From contig CANLUC010000006.1 in assembly GCA_947494195.1 (NCBI GenBank), positions 32,380-96,379 of the forward strand: 64,000 bases of DNA, given 5' to 3'. This stretch comes from an uncultured Nesterenkonia sp. (GTDB taxonomy: Bacteria; Actinomycetota; Actinomycetes; Actinomycetales; Micrococcaceae). Every line of letters begins with the position of its first letter. Within the stretch, counting starts at the first letter, position 1. The notes under the pieces are model-generated. The model was not told the origin of the DNA, searched no databases, and saw only the letters and a list, made by a program, of their open reading frames with translations. Both the position numbers and the translations under genes were made by a program. This document shows positions 18,868-28,410 of the stretch, one piece after another.

Positions 18868-20148
18868 TCAGTCCTGCGGAATGCCGGACTCGTAGTCGTC
18901 GGCGATCTGGGCGTTCATGGCATCGGGATCAAGCCCGCCATTGACCAGGCCCTGCAGCCCGGCGTTGAGATCGTCGTAGAAGGTGGGGGTCGGCCAGTCC
19001 GGGTAGAACGCGAGGCCGTCACGGTCCAGGAGGGTGTTGAAGTTCTCGACCAGCGCGAGAGACTCTTCATCGGTGATGTCGGAGGCATCTGCGGCCACCG
19101 GGACGCCTCCGCTGTTGCCCATCAGGGCCTGGATCTCGGGGCGCAGCGTGATGTCGATGAACTCGTAGGCGAGGTCCTTGTTCTGCGATGCCTCGGGCAC
19201 GACCCAGAGGTTGCCGGAGGAGCCCGGGGACATCCCGTCGCCGGGAAAGAGCGCGGTCTCCCAGTCCTGGTCGACCTCTTCCAGGAAGCGGCCGTACCAC
19301 CAGCTTCCTGAGAAGAACATCGGATACGTGCCATTGATGAAGCCCGTGCCCGCGTCCTCGGCGGTCAGACCGGTGGAGTCATCAGAGATGTAGCCCTCGT
19401 CGAGCCATTCGTCGAGGGTCTCGGTCGCGTAGGTCAGCTCTGGGCCCTGGAAGTCCACGGGGTTCTCGTAGATCTGGAAGTCGTTGACCCACTGTTGGTC
19501 CGCCTGGGTCAGCGCGAGCTGGTACCAGAGCTGACCCAGCGGATACTCGCTGGCCGCCTGCGCCAGGGGAGTGACGCCCTCGTCCACGAAGGCCTGCATC
19601 ACGGACTCGAGCTCTTCCATGGTCTCTGGCACTTCGAGGCCGTACTCGTCGAGCATCTCGGTGTTGTAGTACATCATTGTGAACTCGCCGTAAGTGGGGA
19701 TTCCGTACCATGAGCCGGACCCCATGACCCCCTCCTCGTCATAGCGTGAGGTGGTCTGCAGCGAGTCTGCGAGCTTGGAGTCCCATCCGTATTCCTCGAC
19801 GGCGTCGTCGAGGGGGTCCAGGAGTCCCTGGCTTGCCAGAAGTCCAGCGGTGGCATTGCCCTTGTTGTATTCCAGGATGTCGGGAGCCTCATCGGAGTTG
19901 ATGACCTGGCTCGCCGTCTGACGGATCTGTTCAAAGCTCCGCTCTTCGAACTCCACAGGTACGCCGGTCTCTTCCTCGAAGATCTCGATGGCGCGGTCCC
20001 AGGCGATGCCCATCGCGGAGGTCTCGTTCTCGTAGTGCCAGAGCTTCAGGGACTCGCCGGCCCGGTCCTCGCCCTGCGAGCAGCCTGAGAGCATCGCGAT
20101 GCTCATTGCCGTGATGCCGAGTACACCGGCTGAACGTCGAAGTGTCAT
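18868..20148 (-). CDS. Extracellular sugar-binding lipoprotein
   Basis: MTLRRSAGVLGITAMSIAMLSGCSQGEDRAGESLKLWHYENETS lipobox LSGC. Confidence 0.9.
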   Translation of the reverse strand: MTLRRSAGVLGITAMSIAMLSGCSQGEDRAGESLKLWHYENETSAMGIAWDRAIEIFEEETGVPVEFEERSFEQIRQTASQVINSDEAPDILEYNKGNATAGLLASQGLLDPLDDAVEEYGWDSKLADSLQTTSRYDEEGVMGSGSWYGIPTYGEFTMMYYNTEMLDEYGLEVPETMEELESVMQAFVDEGVTPLAQAASEYPLGQLWYQLALTQADQQWVNDFQIYENPVDFQGPELTYATETLDEWLDEGYISDDSTGLTAEDAGTGFINGTYPMFFSGSWWYGRFLEEVDQDWETALFPGDGMSPGSSGNLWVVPEASQNKDLAYEFIDITLRPEIQALMGNSGGVPVAADASDITDEESLALVENFNTLLDRDGLAFYPDWPTPTFYDDLNAGLQGLVNGGLDPDAMNAQIADDYESGIPQD

Positions 20149-20200
20149 TTCTGTTTTACCTTCCACAGTGTTGTGTTTTCTAGGCCTTGATCATGCTTTG

Positions 20201-20214
20201 TCGAAGCGTTTCGA
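20201..20214. promoter_or_regulatory. LacI-type operator upstream of the SBP operon
   Basis: TCGAAGCGTTTCGA, LacI-family near-palindrome centred on CG. Confidence 0.75.
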
Positions 20215-20252
20215 TAATGGTGGAGAAAAGCTACGGGGGAGTGTCTCGGGAG

Positions 20253-21257
20253 CTATCTCTTATGCAGTGATCCGCGATCGATGAACTCGGGTCGGAGCAG
20301 GACCGGTTCGGCGGGGGGAAGTCCATTGATCACCCGCATGGTCGTCTCCACGGCCACGGTGCACATCTCTTCGATCGGCAGCGAGATGCCGCTGAGCGGA
20401 ATCTCCAGGGAGGCCGGGTCGTAGCTTGCTGCTGCGGCGAAGAGCGAGATCTGCTCCGGCACCCTGAGGTCGAGTTCACGCACGCGGCGTTCGACCTCCT
20501 CCACCACGGGTTCGTTGCAGTGAAAGATCACGGCACTGAGGTCGGGGACCTGGCTCAGAAGAGCGTCCAGTGCCTTCCTGCCAGAGCCGCGCTCGAGGCC
20601 CGCCCACTGGGTGATGATCCGCAAGTCGCGCTTCTTCGCCTCCTCCTGTAGGGCGGAGTCGAAGCGCTCGATGAAGCCGGAGTGGCGGTTGACGTAGCCG
20701 TAGGGGTGCCCGACCAGGCCGACCGTGTCATGGCCGAGCCCGGCCAGCCGCTCGATGCAATCGCGGGCTGCCGCGGCGAAGTCCAGGTCAACGTAGGCGT
20801 AGTCTTTCATCTCCTCGGGAATGCCGATGAAAGAGCCGGGAAGCTTCAGCTGGCGCAGCAGGGCCAGTCTCTCGTCACCGGTGGTGACGCCCATGCTCAC
20901 GACGCCATCGACGATCGAGGACGCTGCCACCCGTTTGATGCCTTTGACCTCGTCGTCGGTGGCGAGCATGACGACGTCGTAGTCGTGCTTTCTGGCGGCT
21001 CGGATGACTTCGGTGACGAAGCGCATGTGGGTGGGGAGGTGTCCATCTTCGTGCAGCGGAGCGCTCAACGCGATCAGATGAGTCTTGTCGCCCGCCAGCA
21101 CCTTGGCCCCGAAATGGGGGTTATAGTCCAGTTCCGTGATGATGTCCATGATGCGCTGCCGGGTCTTCTCGGCGATCGAGCGCTTGCCGCTCAGCGCGTA
21201 GGACACCGTGCTGATCGAGACGCCGGCCGCGTCGGCGACATCTTTAATCGTGGTCAT
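20253..21257 (-). CDS. LacI-family transcriptional regulator
   Basis: MTTIKDVADAAGVSISTVSYALSGKRSIAEKTRQRIMDIITELDYNPH. Confidence 0.92.
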   Translation of the reverse strand: MTTIKDVADAAGVSISTVSYALSGKRSIAEKTRQRIMDIITELDYNPHFGAKVLAGDKTHLIALSAPLHEDGHLPTHMRFVTEVIRAARKHDYDVVMLATDDEVKGIKRVAASSIVDGVVSMGVTTGDERLALLRQLKLPGSFIGIPEEMKDYAYVDLDFAAAARDCIERLAGLGHDTVGLVGHPYGYVNRHSGFIERFDSALQEEAKKRDLRIITQWAGLERGSGRKALDALLSQVPDLSAVIFHCNEPVVEEVERRVRELDLRVPEQISLFAAAASYDPASLEIPLSGISLPIEEMCTVAVETTMRVINGLPPAEPVLLRPEFIDRGSLHKR

Positions 21258-21294
21258 ATAACCTCCCTCCAAGTGTGCGTGATGTAGATCATAT

Positions 21295-21308
21295 TCGAAG
21301 CGCTTCGA
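21295..21308. promoter_or_regulatory. LacI-type operator upstream of its regulator gene
   Basis: TCGAAGCGCTTCGA, perfect 14-bp palindrome 37 bp before the ATG. Confidence 0.8.
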
Positions 21309-21338
21309 GTCTGGCAATAGTTTTTTGAGATCAGACAG

Positions 21339-21375
21339 AAGAAGCCCCGCACCAGGAGCTGGTGCGGGGCTTCTT
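21339..21375 (-). terminator. Strong intrinsic terminator hairpin of glnA1
   Basis: 16-bp perfect stem AAGAAGCCCCGCACCA-ggagc-TGGTGCGGGGCTTCTT. Confidence 0.85.
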
Positions 21376-21395
21376 GAGCTGGTTTCAGCGAGGAA

Positions 21396-22820
21396 TCAGA
21401 CCGAGTAGTACAGCTCGAACTCGTAGGGGTTCAGCCGCAGGTTCAGCGGTGCGATCTCTTCTTCACGCTTGTATTCGATCCAAGCCTTGATCAGGTCCTC
21501 GGTGAACACGCCGCCTTCGAGCAGGAACTCGAAGTCGCCCTCGAGGGCGTCGAGTGCCTCTTCCAGCGAGCCCGGGGCCTTCTGGATGTCGGCGAGCTCT
21601 TCGGCGGGCAGCTCGTAGAGATCCTTGTCCACCGGGTCAGCAGGCTCGATCCGGTTGCGGATGCCGTCCAGGCCAGCCATCAGCTGGGCTGCGAACGCCA
21701 GATAGGGGTTCGAGGATGGATCCGGTGCGCGGAACTCGAGGCGCTTGGCCTTCGGGTTCGAGCCGGTGATCGGGATGCGGATCGCCGCGGAGCGGTTGCC
21801 CTGCGAGTAAACCATGTTGACCGGGGCCTCGTAACCCTTGACCAGGCGCTTGTAAGAGTTCACGGTCGGGTTGGTGAAGGCCAGCACTGCCGAGGCGTGC
21901 TTGAGCAGGCCGCCGATGTACCAGCGAGCGGTGTCGGAGAGGTTGGCGTAGCCCTTCTCATCGAAGAACAGCGGCTCGCCGTCAGTCCAGAGCGACTGGT
22001 GGCAGTGCATGCCGGAGCCGTTCTCGCCGAAGACCGGCTTCGGCATGAAGGTGGCGGATTTGCCGAACTGATCCGCGGTGTTCTTCACGATGTACTTGAA
22101 CTTCATCAGGTCATCCGCGGCGTGGGTCAGCGTGTTGAACCGGTAGTTGATCTCCTGCTGGCCGGGGCCGGCGACCTCGTGGTGGGAGCGCTCGACCTCA
22201 AGGCCGACGGCGTCCAGCGCCACGCAGATCGCGTCACGCAGGTCGGCGCTCTTGTCCTGCGGGCTCACGGGGAAGTAGCCGCCCTTGTGACCCATCTTGT
22301 GACCCAGGTTTCCGCCGGGGATCTCCTCTGAGGACTGCCAGGAGGCCTCATCGGAATCCAGGGAGTAGAAGGAGGCGTCCGGGCTGGACTGCCACTTCAC
22401 ATCGTCAAAGAGGAAGAACTCGGCCTCGGGGGCGAAGAATGCGGTGTCGGCGATGCCGGAGGCCTCGAGGTACTCCTCGGCCTTCTGCGCCACGCCGCGG
22501 GGGTCGCGGGCGTAGGGCTCACCGGTGCGCGGGTTCACGATCGAGAAGGTCATCACCAGCGTCTTCTCGGCGCGGTACTCATCGACGAAGGCGGTGGCCA
22601 CATCGGGGATGAGCTGCATGTCGGATTCGGCGATGCCCTGGAATCCACGGATGGAGGAGCCGTCGAAGAGCTGCCCGTTCTCGAAGAAGTCGAGGTCAAC
22701 AGTCTTGGCCGGGACATTGAAGTGGTGCTGAAGACCGGGAAGGTCGGTGAATCGAACATCGACGAATGCGATGTCCTCTTTCTCGATGAACTTCAGAACT
22801 TCATCAGGGCTTGTGAACAT
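21396..22820 (-). CDS. glnA: Type I glutamine synthetase
   Basis: [38 protein letters not shown]...[15 protein letters not shown] (GlnA1). Confidence 0.95.
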   Translation of the reverse strand: MFTSPDEVLKFIEKEDIAFVDVRFTDLPGLQHHFNVPAKTVDLDFFENGQLFDGSSIRGFQGIAESDMQLIPDVATAFVDEYRAEKTLVMTFSIVNPRTGEPYARDPRGVAQKAEEYLEASGIADTAFFAPEAEFFLFDDVKWQSSPDASFYSLDSDEASWQSSEEIPGGNLGHKMGHKGGYFPVSPQDKSADLRDAICVALDAVGLEVERSHHEVAGPGQQEINYRFNTLTHAADDLMKFKYIVKNTADQFGKSATFMPKPVFGENGSGMHCHQSLWTDGEPLFFDEKGYANLSDTARWYIGGLLKHASAVLAFTNPTVNSYKRLVKGYEAPVNMVYSQGNRSAAIRIPITGSNPKAKRLEFRAPDPSSNPYLAFAAQLMAGLDGIRNRIEPADPVDKDLYELPAEELADIQKAPGSLEEALDALEGDFEFLLEGGVFTEDLIKAWIEYKREEEIAPLNLRLNPYEFELYYSV

Positions 22821-22899
22821 ACGTCCGTGCTCCTCGTCAGGTGTCTGGGCTTGCGCGCGTAACAGTGGTGAACGCTCTGCTCTACGCTATGGGCCAGGC

Positions 22900-22937
22900 A
22901 TTTCCCGGCCATCACGCAAATGTTTCGGTCATGTAAC
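22900..22937 (-). promoter_or_regulatory. GlnR box upstream of glnA1
   Basis: Minus strand GTTAC-N6-GAAAC-N6-GTGAT-N6-GAAAT; matches gTnAC-n6-GaAAC-n6 in duplicate. Confidence 0.8.
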
Positions 22938-23058
22938 TTAAGTTGCTCATGGAGCCGGTGACTAGGGCGCCTGGTCGGAGGAATAGACTGACCGGGGCCG
23001 TCGTCGGGCGGCGACATGCTCTACATCACCTTCTCATATCCCGTGCACAAGGAGACCT

Positions 23059-23490
23059 GTGGCGAAGAACGACGGCGCGCGCCCACCTGGAGCCGGCGCA
23101 GACCCCGGCGAGCCGCGCTGGGCGGGCGAACAGCTGGGCCTGCCAGAGACCGGACCGGGCAGTATGGCCCCCTGGAGCCGTCGGATCATCGCCCTGTTCA
23201 TCGACTGGGGACTCGCCCTGCTGATCTCGCTGACCTGGTTCGACGGCAATGAGCTGGTGACCCTGATCGTCTTCGCCGCCACCGAGATCCTCTTCATCGG
23301 CCTGTTGGGCGTGACCGTGGGCAAGCGGCTCATGCGCATCCAGGTGGTGCGCGGGAACAGCATCCCGGGGCCGCTTTGGTCCACGGTCCGCACGCTGCTG
23401 CTGATGCTGATCCTTCCCGCCATTATCATCGGCTCGGACAGCCGCGGCGCTCATGATCGGGCAGCTGGCACCGTCCAGCTGCGGATGTGA
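23059..23490 (+). CDS. RDD family membrane protein
   Basis: MAPWSRRIIALFIDWGLALLISL...; GTG start with AAGGAG RBS, as commonly seen near glnA1. Confidence 0.85.
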   Translation: MAKNDGARPPGAGADPGEPRWAGEQLGLPETGPGSMAPWSRRIIALFIDWGLALLISLTWFDGNELVTLIVFAATEILFIGLLGVTVGKRLMRIQVVRGNSIPGPLWSTVRTLLLMLILPAIIIGSDSRGAHDRAAGTVQLRM

Positions 23491-24365
23491 GCGCGACCCC
23501 TCCACCCCGGGTGAGTCGCCTCGCCGACCGCCCGGGACGCGGGCTGGCCGTGATCAGCGCCAGCGCGGTGAGTACTCAGTTCGGGGCCGCCGTCGGTTCG
23601 CTGGCCTTCTCCGGGCTTACCCCGGTCGGCGTCGTCGCCGTGCGCCAGGTGGTCGCCTCCACAGTCCTGCTGGCACTGACGAGTCCCAGGTTCTGGCGCT
23701 TCACGCGCAGCCAATGGGCTCCGGTGCTGCTGCTCGCGCTGTTCTTCGCCGGCATGAACACGGCACTGTACGCCGCGCTGGAGCGTGTGGGTCTCGGCAC
23801 TGCCGTCACCATCGAGTTCCTGGGCCCGCTGGCGGTCGCGGTGCTGGCCTCTCGGCGCCTCCGCGACGGGGTCTGTGCCGTGATGGCGCTCACCGGGGTG
23901 GTTCTGCTGACTCGGCCCGGGCCCACCAGCGACCTGCTCGGGCTGGGCTTTGCCGTGCTCGCGGCCGGGTGCTGGGCCGGATACATCCTGACCAACCGTG
24001 TCGTGGGACAGCGCCTCGACGGGGTCCAGGGTGTGGCGATGGGCACCGCGATCTCCGCCCTGGGCCTGGTGCCGATCGCCGCCGTCGTCGTCTGGCACCT
24101 GCAGCCTCCGCTCGAGGCCTTCCTGTTCGCGGCGGTGGCCGGGGTCCTGGCGTCGGTGGTGCCCTACTCGCTGGATCTGATCGTGCTGCGGCACATCAGC
24201 CCGGTGATCTTCGGCCTCGGCATGTCCCTGCACCCGCTCTTCGCGGCGCTGATCGGCGCGGTGTTCCTGCACCAGCTGCTGCCACCGGTGGCCTGGGTGG
24301 GAATCCTGCTCGTGGTGCTCAGCAATGCGCTGACCCTGGGCGGGGGAGCGCGCCGTCGCCGTTGA
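23487..24365 (+). CDS. EamA/RhtA-type transporter
   Basis: Ten hydrophobic segments, EamA-like repeats. Confidence 0.85.
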   Translation: MSATPPPRVSRLADRPGRGLAVISASAVSTQFGAAVGSLAFSGLTPVGVVAVRQVVASTVLLALTSPRFWRFTRSQWAPVLLLALFFAGMNTALYAALERVGLGTAVTIEFLGPLAVAVLASRRLRDGVCAVMALTGVVLLTRPGPTSDLLGLGFAVLAAGCWAGYILTNRVVGQRLDGVQGVAMGTAISALGLVPIAAVVVWHLQPPLEAFLFAAVAGVLASVVPYSLDLIVLRHISPVIFGLGMSLHPLFAALIGAVFLHQLLPPVAWVGILLVVLSNALTLGGGARRRR

Positions 24366-24432
24366 GCGGCGGATTCTCCGAGTAGTTGAGTGGGTTCGAG
24401 GCCTTAGATGCTCGGAAAATCCGCCGCTCAAC
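24361..24432. repeat. 72-bp hairpin element with 22-bp arms (REP/MITE-like or terminator)
   Basis: GTTGAGCGGCGGATTcTCCGAG (24361-24382) vs CTCGGAaAATCCGCCGCTCAAC (24411-24432), one mismatch. Confidence 0.7.
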
Positions 24433-24475
24433 GCAGGGGGGACGTGAAGCCTGCACCCTGTCAGCCGCGCTTTCC

Positions 24476-24515
24476 AGGCTGTAACCTTGAATGAACTTGT
24501 TGAAGGCTGTAGCCT
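24476..24515 (+). promoter_or_regulatory. Direct repeat AGGCTGTARCCT x2 overlapping the leaderless promoter of the SatD-like gene
   Basis: AGGCTGTAACCT (24476-24487) and AGGCTGTAGCCT (24504-24515), 28-bp period; second copy contains -10 TAGCCT 6 nt before ATG 24522. Confidence 0.5.
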
Positions 24516-24521
24516 ACTTCC

Positions 24522-25169
24522 ATGTTCGTCCTTACCGCCGATCAGCATCGCAGCACCGAATCCGGGGAACGGGTCGATGAGCTGCTGGACGAACTCGCCG
24601 GCTGGAGCGAGCTGTGGCGCGAGGCTATCGTCCTGCCGCTGGAGCGCACGGTGGGCGACGAGGTGCAGATCCTGCTGAGCAGCGCCGATGCCGCCGTGGA
24701 CCTGGCTCTGCGGCTGTGCCGCACCGAACAGTGGGCCGTGGGGATCGGGGCCGGCCCGGTGGATCAGCCGCTGGGTTCCAGCGCGCGGGCCAGCTCCGGC
24801 AGTGCCTTCATCCATGCACGCTACGCCGTGGAACGATCGCGCGGCCGCACCGAACCTGTGCCTCTGGTGGTCCAGGGGGAGGACCCCGACGCCGCCGCGG
24901 CCGCCACCGCCGTGCTGCAGCTGCTCGGCGGAGTCCTGCGTCGTCGCGCCGCGACCGGATGGGAGGTCGCCGACCTCACAGCGGCAGGCAGCACCCGCGC
25001 GGAAATCGCCGCGGCACTGGGCATCACCGTCTCAGCCGTCAGCCAGCGCGCGCGTTCTGCCATGCTCGAGGAGGAACGACGCGCCCGCCCGGTGGCCCAC
25101 GCCCTGGTGACCGCCGCCGCGGGGGAGCCCGGCTGGAGCGTCACACCCCTGCCGGAGAAGGAGGACTGA
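24522..25169 (+). CDS. SatD-like protein with C-terminal helix-turn-helix
   Basis: MFVLTADQHRSTESGERVDELLDEL...; GSTRAEIAAALGITVSAVSQRARSA HTH. Confidence 0.7.
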   Translation: MFVLTADQHRSTESGERVDELLDELAGWSELWREAIVLPLERTVGDEVQILLSSADAAVDLALRLCRTEQWAVGIGAGPVDQPLGSSARASSGSAFIHARYAVERSRGRTEPVPLVVQGEDPDAAAAATAVLQLLGGVLRRRAATGWEVADLTAAGSTRAEIAAALGITVSAVSQRARSAMLEEERRARPVAHALVTAAAGEPGWSVTPLPEKED

Positions 25170-25173
25170 GGCC

Positions 25174-25548
25174 ATGACCTGGCTCTGGATCACCGCCGTG
25201 GTGCTGCTCGCCCTGGGAGTCTCAGCCCTGCTCGGCGCCGCACTGGTCGGCCTGCTGCTGCGCCGCGTGGAGCCCGAGGGCTACGGCCCCGGCATCCTGC
25301 GCGGCGGAACCTGGATCGGCATCCTGGAACGCCTCGCCATCACCGGTGCAGTCTTCGCCGGCTACCCGGAGGCCATCGCCGTGGTGCTGGCGATCAAGGG
25401 ACTTGGCCGCTATCCCGAGCTGCGTGCCTGGAAGGCGGAGCACCGCGCCAAGGCCACCGAACGATTCATCATCGGCACCCTGGCGAGCTACATCTGGGCC
25501 GGAGCCGTGGGCCTCATCGGGGTGGCCGTGGTCGCCGCGATCAGCTGA
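25174..25548 (+). CDS. Small membrane protein, likely co-transcribed with the SatD-like gene
   Basis: 124-aa hydrophobic ORF 4 nt after the upstream stop. Confidence 0.7.
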   Translation: MTWLWITAVVLLALGVSALLGAALVGLLLRRVEPEGYGPGILRGGTWIGILERLAITGAVFAGYPEAIAVVLAIKGLGRYPELRAWKAEHRAKATERFIIGTLASYIWAGAVGLIGVAVVAAIS

Positions 25549-25555
25549 GGCACGC

Positions 25556-26890
25556 TCAGCTGACCATGACCTCCGCAACCTGGTGCTCGGAGAGTCGAGA
25601 CTCGATGCTGCGGGCCAGCGCGAGCGCCGCCGCGGGCGCGAGGTGCAGATTCAGCGCCGGCTCGAAGAGCTCGGCCTCCAGCAGGACGGTGCCGAACTCC
25701 GCGGAATCCACCAGGTCGACCCGGCCATAGAGCGGAATGGGCGTCTCGGTCCGCCGTCCCGCGGCCGCCAGCACGCGCTCTCCGAAGTCCACCTCGGCCG
25801 CACTGGCCTCCACCAGCTGCGGGTCCTCCTGATAGCTGCCTCCCCGCAGTCCGCCGCCGCGAGCCAGCAGCGCCCCCTTGGCGATCGAGTGCGTATGCCG
25901 CCCGTCGATGAAGTACAGTGCCTTCTCCCGGCCCTGGCTGAGCTCAGGGATCTCGGGCTGGATCATGACCGTCAGACCCCGGGCCAGGATCCGCTCCCCC
26001 AGGGCCAGCGCCGCGGCGGAGTCCGCGCGCAGCAGCCCAGTGTCGAAGGACCCGGCGGAGATGGTCGGCTTGATCACGACCCATCCCTCCGCGTGGGCGG
26101 CCAGGCCGTGGCGGAGTGCGGCGTCGTCGTCGGCCCAGTGGGTGGGCACAGCGGCGATCCCCTCGGCCTCGAGCTCACGCAGGTAGACCTTGTCCAGGTT
26201 CCAGCGGATCAGCGCGGGAGAGTTGAGCACCCGAACCTGCTCCTCCGCGCGGTCCAGCCAGCGCAGGAACTCCTCGGCGCGCGAGGAGTAGTTCCACGGG
26301 GTGCGGATCACCAGCAGGTCATACTCCGGGCGGGGAGTCCACTCGTGCCAGACGACCGGCTCGGCCACGATCCCGAGGAGCTGCAGCTGCGCGATCAGCG
26401 GCGCAGTGTCCCGGTCGGGAGCTTCCGAGTAGTCATCGGTGACCACGATCCCGACCCGCCGCCGTTCCAGTGTCGGGACCAGCGCATGCTCGGGCAGCCA
26501 GCGGAAGCGTTCGACGACGACGATCTCCTGCTCGTCCCAGCGCTCCTCGCTGAGCTCGCCGGTGCCGCGCCAGAAACGCTCATGAGCCTCGCGCCAGGCC
26601 TGTACAGAGTCGAATCCCTCACCTTCGCCGCGGGCGATCTCCTGGGTGATCTCACCCAGCGGCACCAGCGTCACCTCCTGCACCTCGACGACGCCGAGGC
26701 TCTCGTCCCCGTGGCTGACCAGGCGCTGGAGCCCCGGGACGGGCAGCGGCTCGGATTCGGTCAGGTAGGAACGGTGCAGGCTCGTGGTCATGGTCTTGAC
26801 CCCGGCGATGACGGCGGTGGTCAGCATGGTGCGGAGCTCACCGTCGCCGAGCTCCATGGCGGGGAGGGCGTGGATCTCGTCAGGGGTCAT
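25556..26890 (-). CDS. ASCH domain fused to ATP-grasp domain
   Basis: N-terminus LGDGELRTMLTTAVIAGVKTMTTSLHRSY...GDESLGVVEVQEVTLVPLGEITQEIARGEGEGFDSVQAWREAHERFW (ASCH); C-terminus RVGIVVTDDYSEAPDRDTAPLIAQL...YDLLVIRTPWNY...WVVIKPTISAGSFDTGLL...GRVDLVDSAEFGTVLLEAELFEPALNL (ATP-grasp). Confidence 0.75.
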   Translation of the reverse strand: MTPDEIHALPAMELGDGELRTMLTTAVIAGVKTMTTSLHRSYLTESEPLPVPGLQRLVSHGDESLGVVEVQEVTLVPLGEITQEIARGEGEGFDSVQAWREAHERFWRGTGELSEERWDEQEIVVVERFRWLPEHALVPTLERRRVGIVVTDDYSEAPDRDTAPLIAQLQLLGIVAEPVVWHEWTPRPEYDLLVIRTPWNYSSRAEEFLRWLDRAEEQVRVLNSPALIRWNLDKVYLRELEAEGIAAVPTHWADDDAALRHGLAAHAEGWVVIKPTISAGSFDTGLLRADSAAALALGERILARGLTVMIQPEIPELSQGREKALYFIDGRHTHSIAKGALLARGGGLRGGSYQEDPQLVEASAAEVDFGERVLAAAGRRTETPIPLYGRVDLVDSAEFGTVLLEAELFEPALNLHLAPAAALALARSIESRLSEHQVAEVMVS

Positions 26891-28410
26891 GGCTTCATGC
26901 TGCCGGTGCTCTGGTAGTTGCCGTGCCAGCTCAGCGCCTCGCTGAGCAGATGCGGGGTGTGCCGGCCGCGCGGGTTCTGCGCCAGGGCGCGGTCGAAGTA
27001 GTCCTGGAGCAGGTCCTGATAATCGGGGTGCGCGCAGTTGGCGATGATGGTGCGGGCTCGGGCAGCGGGGGAGAGGCCGCGGAGATCCGCGAGGCCCTGC
27101 TCGGTGACCAGGATCTGGGTGTCGTGCTCAGTGTGGTCGATGTGGCTGGCGAAGGGCACGATCGAGGAGATCGCCCCGCCCTTGGCCACCGACCCTGAGA
27201 CGAAGAAGTTCAGGTAGGCGTTGCGGGCGAAGTCTCCGGAGCCGCCGATGCCGTTGATGATGGAGCTGCCCATGACGTGGGTGGAGTTGACGTTGCCGTA
27301 GATGTCCGCCTCCACCATGCCGTTGATCGAGATGACGCCGAGACGTCGGATGGCCTCTGGGTGGTTCGAGACCTCCTGGGTGCGCAACAGGATCCGGCCC
27401 TTGTACTCCTCGGCGCGCGCGTTGAACTGCTCCGCCCGCTCTGCGGAGAGCGAGAAGGAGGTGGCGGAGACGGCGGTGAGCTTGCCGGTGTCGATCAGAT
27501 CCAGCATGCCGTCCTGGATGACCTCGGTGTAGGCCAGCAGGTCCTCGAACTCGCTGTGCGCCAGCTCGGCCATCACTGCGTTGGCCACGTTGCCGATCCC
27601 TGACTGCAGCGGCAGCAGATTCTTGGGCAGCCGACCATGGTTGATCTCATGACGCAGGAAGTCCACCACATGCGAGGCCATCGCTTTGGAAGCCTCGTCG
27701 GCGGGTTTGAAGGGCAGGTTCCGGTCCGGGGCGTCGGTGTGCACCACCGCGACGACCTTCTCCGGGTCCACCCGCAGGTACGGATCACCGATGCGCTGCA
27801 GCGGATCGGTCAGCTGGATGGGGCGCCGCTCCGGGGGCAGCTTGGTGCCGTAGTAGATGTCATGGAATCCCTCATAGGCGCGCGGATGCCAGTCGTTGAC
27901 CTCGAGGATGACCTTGTCGGCCAGCTGCAGCCAGGTCTTGTTGTTGCCCACGGAGCTGCCGGGGACCAGGAGCCCGTTGGGCAGGATCGCGGCGACCTCG
28001 ATCACGGCGACGTTGAGCTTGCCGTAGAAGCCGAACCAGGCCTGCTGAGCAGAGTGGCTCAGGTGGGTGTCCACGTATTCGGTCTCGCCGGTGTTGATGG
28101 CCTCGCGCAGGCTCGGATCGGACTGGAAGGGCAGCCGCTTGCGGATGGCTCCCGCCGCGGCGAGCACGCCGTCCAGTTCAGGAGCCGTGGAGGCGCCGGT
28201 CCACAGGTCAATTCCGAAGTCCTCGCCGCGGTCGTGGGCGTCCTTGACCCGTTCGGCCAATGCGGCCGGCACGGCCTTGGGGTACCCGGCGCCGGTGAAC
28301 CCGCTCATGCCGACCCGGTCGCCGTCGTGGATGTGGGTGGCGGCCTCGGCGGCCGTGGTGACCTTGGTGGCCAGCGTGGGGCAGGTGATGCGACTTTGAA
28401 CGGCACTCAT
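26887..28410 (-). CDS. Acetyl-CoA hydrolase/transferase (succinate CoA-transferase type)
   Basis: GDRVGMSGFTGAGYPKAVPAALAERV...; TAGGCT-N6-ATG. Confidence 0.9.
   Translation of the reverse strand: MSAVQSRITCPTLATKVTTAAEAATHIHDGDRVGMSGFTGAGYPKAVPAALAERVKDAHDRGEDFGIDLWTGASTAPELDGVLAAAGAIRKRLPFQSDPSLREAINTGETEYVDTHLSHSAQQAWFGFYGKLNVAVIEVAAILPNGLLVPGSSVGNNKTWLQLADKVILEVNDWHPRAYEGFHDIYYGTKLPPERRPIQLTDPLQRIGDPYLRVDPEKVVAVVHTDAPDRNLPFKPADEASKAMASHVVDFLRHEINHGRLPKNLLPLQSGIGNVANAVMAELAHSEFEDLLAYTEVIQDGMLDLIDTGKLTAVSATSFSLSAERAEQFNARAEEYKGRILLRTQEVSNHPEAIRRLGVISINGMVEADIYGNVNSTHVMGSSIINGIGGSGDFARNAYLNFFVSGSVAKGGAISSIVPFASHIDHTEHDTQILVTEQGLADLRGLSPAARARTIIANCAHPDYQDLLQDYFDRALAQNPRGRHTPHLLSEALSWHGNYQSTGSMKP

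Noticed and set aside
23451-24815. 454-aa minus ORF opposite the EamA transporter
   Set aside because: Histidine/arginine/glutamine-rich antisense artefact.
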